NCBI GenBank assembly: GCA_963728285.1
Contig: CAVSJR010000003.1
Coordinates: forward strand, 496,001-560,000
Length of the DNA: 64,000 nt
Direction: 5' to 3'
From: CAVSJR01 sp963728285
Lineage (GTDB): Bacteria > Actinomycetota > UBA4738 > HRBIN12
In this document: piece by piece, positions 38,611 to 46,789 of the stretch
How positions within the stretch are numbered: the stretch's first letter is position 1
Layout: each line of letters starts with the position of its first letter
Translations under genes and position numbers: made by a program
The notes under the pieces: generated by a model
Database searches by the model: none
What the model saw: only the letters and a program-made list of their open reading frames with translations
Told to the model about the DNA's origin: nothing

Positions 38611-38635
38611 TTCTGGTACGTCGATTGCAGGTGTC
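38611..38635 (+). promoter_or_regulatory. 25-bp repeat, copy 2 (candidate promoter/operator)
   Basis: Identical to the copy at 35660-35684 and preceded by a similar CAGCCTGA/CAGCCCGG context. It lies between the divergent FG-GAP gene (start 38536) and the His-leader gene at 38683, about 48 bases from the latter's ATG. Confidence 0.5.
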
Positions 38636-38682
38636 TCGGCTTCCAGGGACGGCGAAGAATGAGCTGTGAGGAAGGAGTTCCA

Positions 38683-39117
38683 ATGCGAAGGCTCCTCGCC
38701 GTTGCCTTGCCTATTGTGCTGGTCGTGCTCGTTCCCTCGACCGCATCGGCCCATCATCACCACTACGACGGACTGCGTATCAAGGACGAGGTCTACTGCA
38801 TCAGGTCCTATGACGATCCAGGTGGGCCAGTCACCGGCGTCACGTTCGAGGGGGCCGTCCTCGTCACCGAGAAACGAGCGGACGTGCGGGACGTCAGACT
38901 CATATGGCGCGTCTACAACAGCATGACGGGGCTCAGTCGTGAATGGGGTGGCCGGGAGTCACCACTTCCAGGCAGGTATAGCGTGAGCACCTACGCGTTC
39001 TCAGAGGATGGAAGCTACATGACCGCAACCGTGCGATTCATGCGGCCGGAGAGGCGCGACATCCTCCATACCCGCGAGGTCGCCCGGTGGCCGGCCGGCA
39101 ACGAGATCTGCTATTGA
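38683..39117 (+). CDS. His-leader secreted protein family, member 2
   Basis: Intact 144-aa protein. The ATG at 38683 has an AAGGAG ribosome site. Signal peptide MRRLLAVALPIVLVVLVPST, cleavage after ASA, then HHHHYDGLRIKDEVYC. Core motifs IRSYDDPGGPVTGVTFEG, VTEKRADVRDVRLIWRVYNS, then YMTATVRFMRPERRDILHTR and a terminal EICY. The Cys after the leader and the Cys near the end are conserved in the family and could pair. Being free of frameshifts, this copy best defines the family. Next paralogue starts 33 bases downstream. Confidence 0.75.
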   Translation: MRRLLAVALPIVLVVLVPSTASAHHHHYDGLRIKDEVYCIRSYDDPGGPVTGVTFEGAVLVTEKRADVRDVRLIWRVYNSMTGLSREWGGRESPLPGRYSVSTYAFSEDGSYMTATVRFMRPERRDILHTREVARWPAGNEICY

Positions 39118-39149
39118 CGCGGGGAGTGCCCCTGTGGAAAGGAAGTTCC

Positions 39150-39587
39150 ATGCGAAGGTTCCTCGCACTGACGCTGGTCGTTGTCTCGGCCGTCCTCATG
39201 CCCTCGACCGCATCTGCGCATCATCACCACTACGACGGGCTGCGGGTTGAATGGGAGGGCGCTGGATGTCACTTGTTCTACGATGACTATCCTGGTCCTA
39301 TAACTGATGTCACTTTCGAGGGCCAGATCCAGGTCACCGAGCACCGAGCCGATGTCTGGGCAATCAAGTCGAGGTGGCGTCTCTATGACTCCGCAACTGA
39401 CGAACTTCTCCGGGACGTCGAGTCCTCTCGTCGCCTCTACGACGTGGCACGATTCGGGGTGACCTGGCATGTCCCGCCTGATGGGGCTCAGTACCTAATC
39501 GCGACGGTGCAATGGAAGCGCGTGGGTCAGCCTGACATCTTCCACACTCGGGAGGTCGCTCGCTATCCATCTGAGAAGTGCTTCTAG
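39150..39587 (+). CDS. His-leader secreted protein family, member 3
   Basis: Intact 145-aa paralogue. The ATG at 39150 follows AAAGGAAG. Signal peptide MRRFLALTLVVVSAVLMPST, cleavage after ASA, then HHHHYDGLRVEWEGAGCHLF. Core DDYPGPITDVTFEGQIQVTE, HRADVWAIKSRWRLYDSATD, then YLIATVQWKRVGQPDIFHTR and a terminal SEKCF. Conserved features shared with members 1 and 2: His-rich mature N-terminus, YDD-P-GP turn, VTFEG strand, RADV helix, WRLYDS, Q/R-W-K strand. Probably co-transcribed with members 2 and 4. Confidence 0.75.
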   Translation: MRRFLALTLVVVSAVLMPSTASAHHHHYDGLRVEWEGAGCHLFYDDYPGPITDVTFEGQIQVTEHRADVWAIKSRWRLYDSATDELLRDVESSRRLYDVARFGVTWHVPPDGAQYLIATVQWKRVGQPDIFHTREVARYPSEKCF

Positions 39588-39602
39588 AGGGAGGAGGTCC
39601 TC

Positions 39603-40099
39603 GTGCGCAAGCTCCTGGCGTTGGTCCTGCCAGTCGTGGCGGTCGTGCTCGTTCCGTCGGTTGCCTCCGCCCATCACGAAGACGCTGCCGAGCTTCAACT
39701 CGACTATGTGGGTCGATGCTCCATCCTGGATGATGAGGAAGGCCACGCCAGACTGGGTGGGACCGTCCGCCTCTACTACGAGGAGCAATCTCAACAGGCT
39801 GTTTACTCTGGCGTCGAAGTGAAGTGGCTCCTCTACCGGAGGTTCCCGGCGACAGAGGACTGGGAGCTTGTGCGTACGACGACACAGCGCACGACACCGA
39901 CCTACACGGGAGCTTGGTGGGGGGTCCGATTCAGGACGGACCCGCCCATATCGTGGGACAGGATGAATGGCGGCTGTCGGCCGTAGCTCGATGGATTCGC
40001 ATCGGCGAACATGACATCCGGCACCTCATCAAGAGGGTGGCGTACTTTGACGCCCGTGTCCTCCAGGAATGCACTACCTACGAGTCACCAAGGACATAG
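39603..40099 (+). CDS. His-leader secreted protein family, member 4 (divergent, one frameshift)
   Basis: The GTG at 39603 follows GAGGGAGGAGG. Signal peptide MRKLLALVLPVVAVVLVPSV, cleavage after ASA, then HHEDAAELQLDYVGRCSILD. The core is more divergent (GGTVRLYYEEQSQQAVYSGV, VKWLLYRRFPATEDWEL). Around 39935 the frame shifts to the family C-terminus WRLSAVARWIRIGEHDIRHL, which aligns with the ATVQWKRVGQPDIFH strand of member 3. The stop at 40097-40099 lies directly against the end of an IS element. Confidence 0.6.
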
Positions 40100-41389
40100 C
40101 TGGAGTTCCCCCGCTTTCGTGGACGGTTGGACTCTACGCGACGACTGTTTGGTCCTGGACCGACCTCCTCTCGAACTCGGCCGGAGAGAGCTGCCCGAGC
40201 GCCGAGTGCCGACGGCGGGAGTTGTAGAAGCCCTCGATGAAGTCGAACACGCGCCAGGCGGGCCTCGGTGCGGTTGCGGAAGCTGCTCCGGTCGATCAGC
40301 TCGCACTCCAAGCGTGGCGAAGAAGACTCGCGGCGGCGTTGTCGTAGGCGTCGCCCACGGAGCCCATCGACGGGAGCGATGCCCGGCCTCCCGGCAGCGT
40401 CGGCCGAAGGCGAGCTCGTGTACTGGCATCCGCGATCGGAGTGGTGGACGAGGCCCTGGGTCGGACGGCGGTTGCTGGATCGCCATGTCCAGGGCGTCCA
40501 GCACCAGCTCGGTCCGAAGGTGATCGCGCATCGCCCAGCCGACGACCCGCCGGCTGAAGGCAGTCGATCACCACCGCCACGTAGAGGAACCCTGCCCAGG
40601 TCGGCACGTAGGTGATGTCGGCAACCCACATCCGGTCGGGCTCGGTCGGCCTGAAAGTCCCGCTGCACGAAGGTCGGGAGCCGGAGCCGCCGTCTCATCG
40701 CGTCGGGTCGTGCGGAGCCCCTTGCGCCGGTGCACGCCCTGGATGCCTGCCGGGTGCATCAGGCGAGCCACCCGCTTTTGGCGAGCAGAAGATCCGGTGA
40801 TCCAGGCGGAGCTCGGCGTGGATTCGCGGCGCGCCATAGGTGCCCCGGCTGTCGGTATGGATCTCGCCGATCACCTGGGCGAGACAGGCGTCGGCACGCG
40901 ACCGGGCGTGATGCGGGCCTTGATCGCCAGGCGTAGTAGCCGCTGGTGGAGACGTCCAGCACGCGGCACATCGTGGCGACCGGGATAGTGCGCCTTCTCT
41001 CGCTCGACGAAGCCGGAACACCGCTACCGGGTCCGGCCGGTCTCCTTGGCGAAGAAGGCGGCTGCTTTTACCAGGATCTCCTGTTCCTGCTCGAGGACGC
41101 GGTTCGCGCCGGCGCAGGCGCGAGAGCTCCTCGCGCTCGTCGCTGGTCAGGCCCGTCGCTGCGCGCCGGCGTCGACGTCGGCCTGGCGGACCCAGCTGTC
41201 GAAGCGTCTCCGGCGAGCAGCCGAGGTCCCTCGCGACTGCCGGAGATCGTGCCGCCGGAGCGGACAAGGCGGACCGCTTCAGCGCGGAACTCGGCCGGGT
41301 ACGGCGGTCTGGTCTTGCCTCCCATCGTGGACTCCTTCCCGGGGCCGTGCCCCAAGTCTCAGGTGTCCACGAAAGCGGGTCAACTCCAG
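40100..41389. mobile_element. IS3-family insertion sequence, copy 2
   Basis: About 1,290 bp with terminal inverted repeats CTGGAGTTCCCCCGCTTTCG at the left and CGAAAGCGGGTCAACTCCAG at the right. Transposase genes are on the minus strand. It is a different IS3-group element from the one at 34377, since the termini and proteins differ. It inserted exactly at the stop codon of His-leader member 4. No target duplication is obvious. Confidence 0.85.
40134..41325 (-). pseudogene. IS3-family transposase OrfA/OrfB (heavily frameshifted)
   Basis: OrfA begins at the ATG 41325 (MGGKTRPPYPAEFRAEAVRL, a Tnp helix-turn-helix). OrfB fragments are found in all three frames: TMCRVLDVSTSGYYAWRSRP, IHTDSRGTYGAPRIHAELR, MWVADITYVPTWAGFLYVAV with the first catalytic Asp, and GLVHHSDRGCQYTS with the second. 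The end reads VQDQTVVA before the stop at 40134-40136. At least five breaks make it non-functional as read. Confidence 0.82.
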
Positions 41390-41836
41390 TACTCCCCCAC
41401 TCCATGTGCAGCTCAATCCCCGCCCCCCAACTGCCTCTCACCATGCCCACCCACTGTGACCCCTAAGCCCGGCCAGCGTGGATGGCGGTCGCGGGCGCGA
41501 TGCCGCATGCTCGCGGAGCGCCCCGCGAGCGGCATCCACGATCCAATGGAGCTGAACCCGAACTCGAGCCGGGCCCCTGCCGTTGACGACCCCGCCTCCT
41601 CTTGGTTCGCCTAGCCGCAGCGAGGCGTCTTCTTCGTCTCCCCCTGGCCTCCGGTTCTCCACGGCCTGACCGAGTCAAGCGGCTTCGGAGACTATGGGAG
41701 GGCTCCGGGGTGCCCGCCGTCGTCCAGAGCACAGATGCATCGCCTCGTTAAGGCGTTCGCCGGATGGAGCGCAGCGAGGGCCGGCTGCCGCCCATGACGC
41801 CGGAACCTCCTCATCCATTGAGTAGTCACCTCAGGT
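41390..41836. other. Intergenic region after IS copy 2
   Basis: About 450 bases with only arginine/proline-rich short frames on both strands. Possibly the displaced downstream part of the His-leader locus or old IS debris. Nothing recognisable. Confidence 0.4.
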
Positions 41837-42941
41837 GTGAGGGTCTACCGCCACGGCCACGTGATGCTCGCCTTCCTGCTCTTACTTGGAGTTGCGTGCG
41901 GGAGACGGGCGGTCGAACCGACCCGTTCTATTTCCCCAGAGCTCCCACCCATCGGTGAGCCAAGCCCAATCGCTCCCCCAATGGGAGAGCCTCGAATCAC
42001 GGCCGAGATTCCCGTCCCTCGCGACACATACAACCTCGGGGTGGCGGTCGGCGCAGGCTCGGCGTGGGTCGGACTGGAGCCAAGAGAGCGAAGCGGAGAG
42101 GACTCGATTATCCGCATCGACCTCGCAACGAACGAGATTGTGGCCGAGATTCCAGTCGCGGCGGCACCCTCGCGCAAGCGCATCGCAGCGACCGCCGACG
42201 TCGTCTGGGTTGGGTCGACCGGCTTGCTCGAGCGGATCGACCCGGCAACGAACGCCATCGTCGCGTCGGTGGCAATCCCCGATCGCTCCATATCCGCGAT
42301 CGTCGTGGATGACGCAGCGGTGTGGGCGGTCACGATCGACCGCTCCGCTCAGGGGTTCCTCGTCCGGGTGGACCCAGCCACGAACAAGATCGTCGCCGAG
42401 ATCCCCAGCTCGGCCCCCAGGGTATTCGCCGGCTATGAGGACGAAGTCCAGCTGGGAGCGGGTTCCGTGTGGGTTCTCGGGGTTCGCTGGTTCGAGCGCG
42501 AAGACGCCGAGTACGGGAGCGACCTGATCCGCATCGATCCGGCGACGAACACGATGAGCGAGGGTCCCGGTGGCGGCTTCCACATGGCGGTGGGCACCGA
42601 CGAGGTCTGGGTCCGCTTCCCCGCGGACGGCATCTTCGGATGCTGTCTACGCTGGCGAACGAGGCGAGCGGTGGGTCTGGACCCGCGTGGACGTCCAACA
42701 AACGAGCCGTCCAAGCCATTCCGGTTCGGGACGACGGGCTGCAGCTCGTGACCCCGGAAGCCCTATGGTCGGTCGGCTGACGAAAAACAGCGAGAATGTC
42801 CGGGTCACTCGATTCGATCCCGACACCTTGGATGTGGAAGCGCGCTCGGAGCCCCTCCGCTCCTACTATCACGATGCCGAGCTGGATCCGGCGTCCGGGA
42901 CGGTCTGGGTCTCAGCATTCTCGGCCATGCGTGAGATTTGA
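41837..42941 (+). CDS. Lipoprotein with YVTN/YncE-type beta-propeller (one frameshift)
   Basis: GTG start at 41837 (ATG at 41864 possible). The leader HVMLAFLLLLGVACGRR has a lipobox (LGVAC), so the mature protein is lipid-anchored on the cell surface. Repeats with IIRIDLATNEIVAEIPV, LERIDPATNAIVASVAI, LVRVDPATNKIVAEIPS and LIRIDPATNTMSEGPGG are YVTN-style blades. A frameshift near 42645 moves the last blades to VTRFDPDTLDVEARSEPLRS and GTVWVSAFSAMREI. About 367 aa restored. No enzyme motif. Confidence 0.72.
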
Positions 42942-43365
42942 TATTGGATCGAGCCGAGCCAGACAGGAATCCGCGGCATCAAGCCGCTAGGCGATCCGGC
43001 ATCTTTCCGCTGCGACTTGATTGGTGTGCCGGTACGGACGTTCAGGTTGATCAATGGCTGCGACTAGATACCTGTCGCATGCCGCCTGCGCAGGCCACCG
43101 GTTCCTCGCTGACCCACGAGTCGAATCGCCTGGACTCCTGAGGGCGAGCTCCGAGGCTCCCACGATGAGCGTTGGAAGTGGAGCGAAGAGCAATCGACGG
43201 CGCAGCGGCTTCACGGTCGGAGGAAGGTCGGTTGTTTACCTCCCTCCGGCACATAAGAAGCGTCGGAGCTGGCGGACGTTCTACCGATGCCGCGATGCCG
43301 GCCTTCAACTAGCGTCTCGCCTGTCACGTCATGCGATGCCTGATCTACCCGTTTGGGCTCGACAT
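42942..43365. other. Intergenic region before the integrase
   Basis: About 420 bases between the convergent propeller lipoprotein and integrase genes. Rightward frames here look like shadow translation. Nothing recognised. Confidence 0.4.
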
Positions 43366-44453
43366 CTATTTCGCGCCACCGCCTCGCATCAGGGCGTCCA
43401 GACTCTCCGCCTTGGCTCTCTGCCCTTCCTCGTACAGGTGTGAATAGCGGTCGACCATTGCTTGGGTTGAGTGGCCAAGGGCCCGTTGAGCCTCGAGTAG
43501 CGTGTACCCGGCCTTAGCCATGAGACTTGCTGCCGTGTGTCGCAGGTCATGAACTGTAGGAACGGGATCTATTCCAGCCTTCCTTGCGGCGGGCTGGAAG
43601 AAACGAGCCCTGAAGGCGTTTTGGCGAATCTGAGACTCGCGGTCTCCGGTAAAGACGAACGAGTCCCTGTCCAGTGGGCGGCCGAGGTCGTCAGGTGCTC
43701 GCGAACCATCCCTCGGAGCTCAGGTCCAATGTAGACGGCCCGCGCCTTCCTATTCTTCGTGTCACCGGAATTTTCCGGCCCTCCACCTCAGGACTCGACT
43801 CTGTGACGTTGACCACACCGCGCTGGAGATCTACGTTCTTACTCAAGGGCTGAAGCCTCCCCTATCCGTAGGCCCGGTTGCTCGCGAGGAAGTAGACCAA
43901 GCATCGATACCGATCGGGTACCAGGTCACCGATCCGCCTCACCTCTTCCTCCGTCAGGAAGCGCGGGTCCCTCCGATCGGCCTGAGGAACTTTCACGCCC
44001 GACAAGGATTGCGGCTGGTCCGCTCTTCTTCGACAGCCACTTGGAACAGTCGGTGGAGCAGACGGATGCAAGCCTCGATGGTAGTTGGACCCTTTCCCTT
44101 GATCCCCGAGTTCGGCAACAAACGACCGCACATCTGCCGGCGTCACAGAGTTCAGCCGCCGAGCTCCGAACGCCGGAAGGATGTACGCGCAAGCATGGAC
44201 TCATATTTGGCGCGCGTTGAAGGCCGAAGGTTCTGTGCAGTGTGTATGAAGTGCTCGTAGAAGGTCGCGGTTTAAGTCTCCCAGCCCAGGATCGACGTCG
44301 TTCCGAGGTCCTTCGCTACCTCGACATGCCGTGCGAACCTCTCTGCATCCTTCTTGACGCTGAAGGTTTTCGTTCGGGTGATGCCCGAAACGTCACGCCA
44401 GTACGTCTTGTAGACGATCCCCTTCTTGCGTGGCGTTCCTCGATCCAGGCCAT
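43366..44453 (-). pseudogene. Tyrosine recombinase (phage/ICE-type integrase), frameshifted
   Basis: Read leftward from the ATG at 44453 (MAWIEERHA), the N-terminal domain follows in the next frame (KGIVYKTYWRDVSGITRTKT, DAERFARHVEVAKDLG). The core-binding domain is VTPADVRSFVAELGDQGKG then PTTIEACIRLLHRLFQVAVE. The catalytic domain is RFLTEEEVRRIGDLVPDRYR, GLRIGEASALE (Arg I), VHDLRHTAASLMAKAGYT (His-x-x-Arg), RALGHSTQAMVDRYSHL (His and the Tyr nucleophile), ending MRGGGAK at 43366. All catalytic residues survive, but at least five frameshifts split the gene. It sits 124 bases from the 3' end of tRNA-Val, its presumed target. Confidence 0.85.
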
Positions 44454-44497
44454 ACCCAGTCCATCGGAATCGGGACTGGTGGAACGTAGCATTTCCT

Positions 44498-44516
44498 GCT
44501 ACCCAAACGCTACCCA
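44498..44516. repeat. Paired GCTACCCA direct repeats near integrase start
   Basis: GCTACCCA occurs twice, 11 bases apart, between the integrase start and the tRNA-Val 3' end. Short direct repeats at this position are typical arm-type integrase or excisionase sites; the assignment is inferred from location only. Confidence 0.35.
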
Positions 44517-44576
44517 GCACCGGTGACGACAAGAGCAGCTAGCGAGCTAAATAGCCTCTGACATGGGGTTTTGTTG

Positions 44577-44648
44577 TGGGCGGTAGAGGATTTGAACCTC
44601 TGACCTCTTCCGTGTCAAGGAAGCGCTCTCCCCCTGAGCTAACCGCCC
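44577..44648 (-). tRNA. tRNA-Val (anticodon GAC)
   Basis: A complete 72-nt cloverleaf on the minus strand: acceptor GGGCGGT/ACCGCCC, D-arm GCTC...GAGC, anticodon stem CTTCC/GGAAG with loop TTGACAC (anticodon GAC), T-arm AGAGG TTCAAAT CCTCT, discriminator A. CCA is not encoded. It reads GUC/GUU valine codons. Its 3' half is repeated at 29449 and 26609, marking it as an integration site. Confidence 0.95.
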
Positions 44649-44681
44649 GGACGTCGCATCGTAGCGCGCGACGGACCGTCG

Positions 44682-44752
44682 AGGCGGGGAGCGGAATTGA
44701 ACCGCTGTAGAGGGTTTTGCAGACCCTTGCCTAACCACTCGGCCACCCCGCC
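44682..44752 (-). tRNA. tRNA-Cys (anticodon GCA)
   Basis: A complete 71-nt cloverleaf: acceptor GGCGGGG/CCCCGCC, anticodon stem AGGGT/ACCCT with loop CTGCAAA (anticodon GCA), T-arm GCGG TTCAATT CCGC, discriminator T. It lies 33 bases upstream of tRNA-Val on the same strand, so the two are probably co-transcribed. Confidence 0.93.
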
Positions 44753-44762
44753 GAACAAACGA

Positions 44763-44778
44763 CCCGGGCACGCCCGGG
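44763..44778 (-). terminator. Hairpin upstream of tRNA-Cys
   Basis: CCCGGG...CCCGGG stem with a four-base loop; on the minus strand it is followed by TCGTTTGTT. It could terminate the leftward secreted-protein gene at 44857 before the tRNA pair. Confidence 0.45.
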
Positions 44779-44856
44779 CGACTCGTAGTTTACGTGATGT
44801 GGTCGAGGGCTCCGCCGACGTGCCTGAGTCTCTCCGATTCAGCTGGGGACGAGATC

Positions 44857-45237
44857 TCACGCGCGGTGACAATGAGGGACGGTGGCGCTCACCGGCTCGA
44901 TCGGACCCTGCTCGAACCTGAGCGTGACTCTTTCCTCCGCCCAATGGTAGCCCGCACCCCTCCGGTACGGGGGCACGCGGAGCGACACGGTCTCGGTGAC
45001 CGACGTGCCCTGCGGCCCGCTGTACGCCTGGACCACACATCTGGCTCGACGGGCATGCTTCGACGTATTGATCACGATCACGGTGGTCCGAACCGTCGTC
45101 CGATCCAGCACCTTCGTGTCCTTGGTCGCGCCGGTGAACGGCCCTGCCTGATGAGCCGCCGCTCGATCGGCCGACATCGCGAGGCCCCCAATCAAGAGGA
45201 CCATCAGCAGCCTTCGGCCAGGAATCATCTCGCTCAT
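44857..45237 (-). CDS. Small secreted hypothetical protein
   Basis: Intact 126-aa protein with a signal peptide (GRRLLMVLLIGGLAMSADRA, cleavage after AAA) and a mature start at HQAGPFTGATKD. The body is strand-rich (RTTVRTTVIVINTSKHARRA, VTETVSLRVPPYRRGAGYHW) with two Cys (RCVVQAY and the terminal PHCHRA). Like the His-leader family it is predicted to begin with His, but no further similarity was seen. Lies outside the element, next to the tRNA pair. Confidence 0.6.
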   Translation of the reverse strand: MSEMIPGRRLLMVLLIGGLAMSADRAAAHQAGPFTGATKDTKVLDRTTVRTTVIVINTSKHARRARCVVQAYSGPQGTSVTETVSLRVPPYRRGAGYHWAEERVTLRFEQGPIEPVSATVPHCHRA

Positions 45238-45397
45238 ATCCCCCTAGAGGAGATATCGGCCCTTCATGAGTCCGGACTTGAAGGCGGCAACCTGGAACGG
45301 CCCTCCGCCCGGCAGGAATCCGAGACCTAAGGATCTCCCCTACTACGCGCTCAGGCGTAGGGTGGGGTTGGGAAGGACGGATGAAAGGAGAGCCCTG

Positions 45398-45755
45398 ATG
45401 GCCGCCGAGGTCGTGAATGTGGACTCGGGCGAGACCCGGACGTTCGAGCACGGCAGGGTCCAGGTCGTGAAGGTCGGCTCCTCAACGATCGGGCGAGCGC
45501 AGTTCGAGCCGGGCTGGCGGTGGTCGAACGACGTGAAGCCGATCGCGGGGACCGAGTCCATGCATGATCCATCACATGGGGTACGCCATCTCCGGGCGGA
45601 TCCACGTCGTGATGGACGACGGATCCGAGCTCGAGATCGGTCCCGGAGATGCAAACGACATCCCGCCGGGACATGATGCCTGGGTAGTCGGCGATGAGCC
45701 CTACGTGGCCGTGGACTTCGCCGACGAGATCGACCGTTACGCCAAGCCGTCCTAA
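45398..45755 (+). CDS. Cupin-domain protein (one frameshift)
   Basis: A small double-stranded beta-helix protein of about 118 aa. The ATG at 45398 follows AAAGGAG and gives ETRTFEHGRVQVVKVGSSTI, then FEPGWRWSNDVKPIAGTES. Near 45568 a one-base shift leads to HHMGYAISGRIHVVMDDGSE, EIGPGDANDIPPGHDAWVVG and a DEIDRYAKPS end. The HH, E-like and late H residues match cupin metal positions. Substrate unknown. Confidence 0.75.
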
Positions 45756-45803
45756 CGGCCTCGACGCAGGTCCCGGGACGCTCATACCGTTGTACGGGGT
45801 TGG

Positions 45804-45876
<73 letters not shown>

Positions 45877-45956
45877 ATGGCTTGTTGCACAGCAAGTCTA
45901 GGCGGCTCCCAGACGTGCTTCAACCGCTCGACCAGCCGTGCCCAGGCGCCCGGCCG

Positions 45957-46391
45957 TTAGCTTCCGGTGGAGCCGAATCCCCCCTCGCCTCGAGACGTCT
46001 CCGGAAGCTCATGCGCCCATACGGCATCGAGCTGCGGGATCTCGACCACCACGAGCTGGGCGATCCGGTCGCCCCGAGCGATCCTGACCGGCTCATCCGG
46101 ATCCAGGTTCACGACCGCGCAGAGCACCTCACCCCGATACCCGGCGTCGATCAGTCCGGGCGAGTTCGCGAGCGTCAGGCCGTGACGGGAGGCGAGGCCG
46201 GATCTGGGAAGGACGAGGCCGGCATGCCCCTCCGGGATGGCCACGGCGAGCCCGGTCGGGACCTTGGCCCGTTCCCCGGGCCCGACGACGACGTCGGCCG
46301 CCGCCCGAAGGTCCAGCCCGGCATCGCCAGGATGCGCTCGTTCGGGCAACGACGCTGCGGGATCGAGGCGCCGGAACGGCAGCTCCGTCAC
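45957..46391 (-). CDS. dut: Deoxyuridine 5'-triphosphate nucleotidohydrolase (dUTPase)
   Basis: Intact 144-aa trimeric dUTPase, which converts dUTP to dUMP, keeping uracil out of DNA and feeding dTMP synthesis. All five motifs are present: HPGDAGLDLRAA, LPRSGLASRHGLTL, GLIDAGYRGEVLCAVVN, RIARGDRIAQLVVVE and RGEGGFGSTGS with the C-terminal Phe that caps the active site. The GTG at 46391 overlaps the upstream VOC stop (GTGA). It is the last gene of a leftward operon that may include nrdJ, which would link two steps of deoxynucleotide supply. Confidence 0.95.
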   Translation of the reverse strand: MTELPFRRLDPAASLPERAHPGDAGLDLRAAADVVVGPGERAKVPTGLAVAIPEGHAGLVLPRSGLASRHGLTLANSPGLIDAGYRGEVLCAVVNLDPDEPVRIARGDRIAQLVVVEIPQLDAVWAHELPETSRGEGGFGSTGS

Positions 46392-46789
46392 CGACGTTCC
46401 TCGATCAGCTCCAGCCGGTTGCCGAACGGATCGCGCACATAGAAGCGCTCGTGCCCTTCGAGCTGCGTGTCGTCCTCGACCCCGACGCCCTGATCCCGGA
46501 GGCCTGCGCGCAGGTGCGCCAGTCCCTCGATCCGCAGCGCCGGATGCGACCTCGCCGACGGCCGGAAGCCGTCCTCGATGCCGAGGTGCAGCTCGAGCCC
46601 GGCTCCTCGGAACCACAGGCCGCCGCGGACGGCGAGGTGCGCCGGCTTCGGCACGGAGGTGAGCCCGAGGATGCCCTCGTAGAAGGAGGCCGCCTCCTCC
46701 TCTCCGCCGGGCGGGATGGCGAGCTGCACGTGATGGTAGCCGGTGATCAGCCACGAACGGCGCGAATCGGAATCCCGTGCCTCGCTCAC
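46388..46789 (-). CDS. VOC-family (glyoxalase-like) protein 1
   Basis: A 133-aa vicinal-oxygen-chelate protein with one glyoxalase/bleomycin-resistance domain: ITGYHHVQLAIPPGGEEEAA with the first metal His, FRGAGLELHLGIEDGF with the second-strand His/Glu region, and FYVRDPFGNRLELIE with the last Glu. Substrate unknown. The stop overlaps the dut start and the start overlaps the neighbouring VOC gene, so all three are translationally coupled. Confidence 0.85.
   Translation of the reverse strand: MSEARDSDSRRSWLITGYHHVQLAIPPGGEEEAASFYEGILGLTSVPKPAHLAVRGGLWFRGAGLELHLGIEDGFRPSARSHPALRIEGLAHLRAGLRDQGVGVEDDTQLEGHERFYVRDPFGNRLELIEERR

Larger units (their letters stand above)
29449..44648. mobile_element. 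Putative integrative element in tRNA-Val(GAC)
   Basis: Bounded by the 43-bp tRNA 3' fragment on the left and the intact tRNA-Val on the right, with a tyrosine integrase gene ending close to the tRNA. The cargo consists of small secreted proteins, a sigma/anti-sigma pair, two IS3-family elements, an FG-GAP protein and short zinc-finger/coiled-coil proteins. Coding density and GC are lower than in the flanking core genome. No conjugation, capsid, terminase or replication gene is recognisable, so it is probably a non-autonomous or decayed island rather than a complete phage or ICE. Confidence 0.75.

Noticed and set aside
41463..41732. Short leftward frames after IS copy 2
   Set aside because: Arg/Gly/Pro-rich with no ribosome site; no protein features.
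43054..43443. 129-codon rightward frame before the integrase
   Set aside because: Partly antisense to the conserved integrase C-terminus and lacks protein-like composition.
26540..44576. CRISPR array or known defence system in the accessory region
   Set aside because: No regularly spaced repeats, and no cas, restriction-modification, CBASS or retron-type gene could be recognised.
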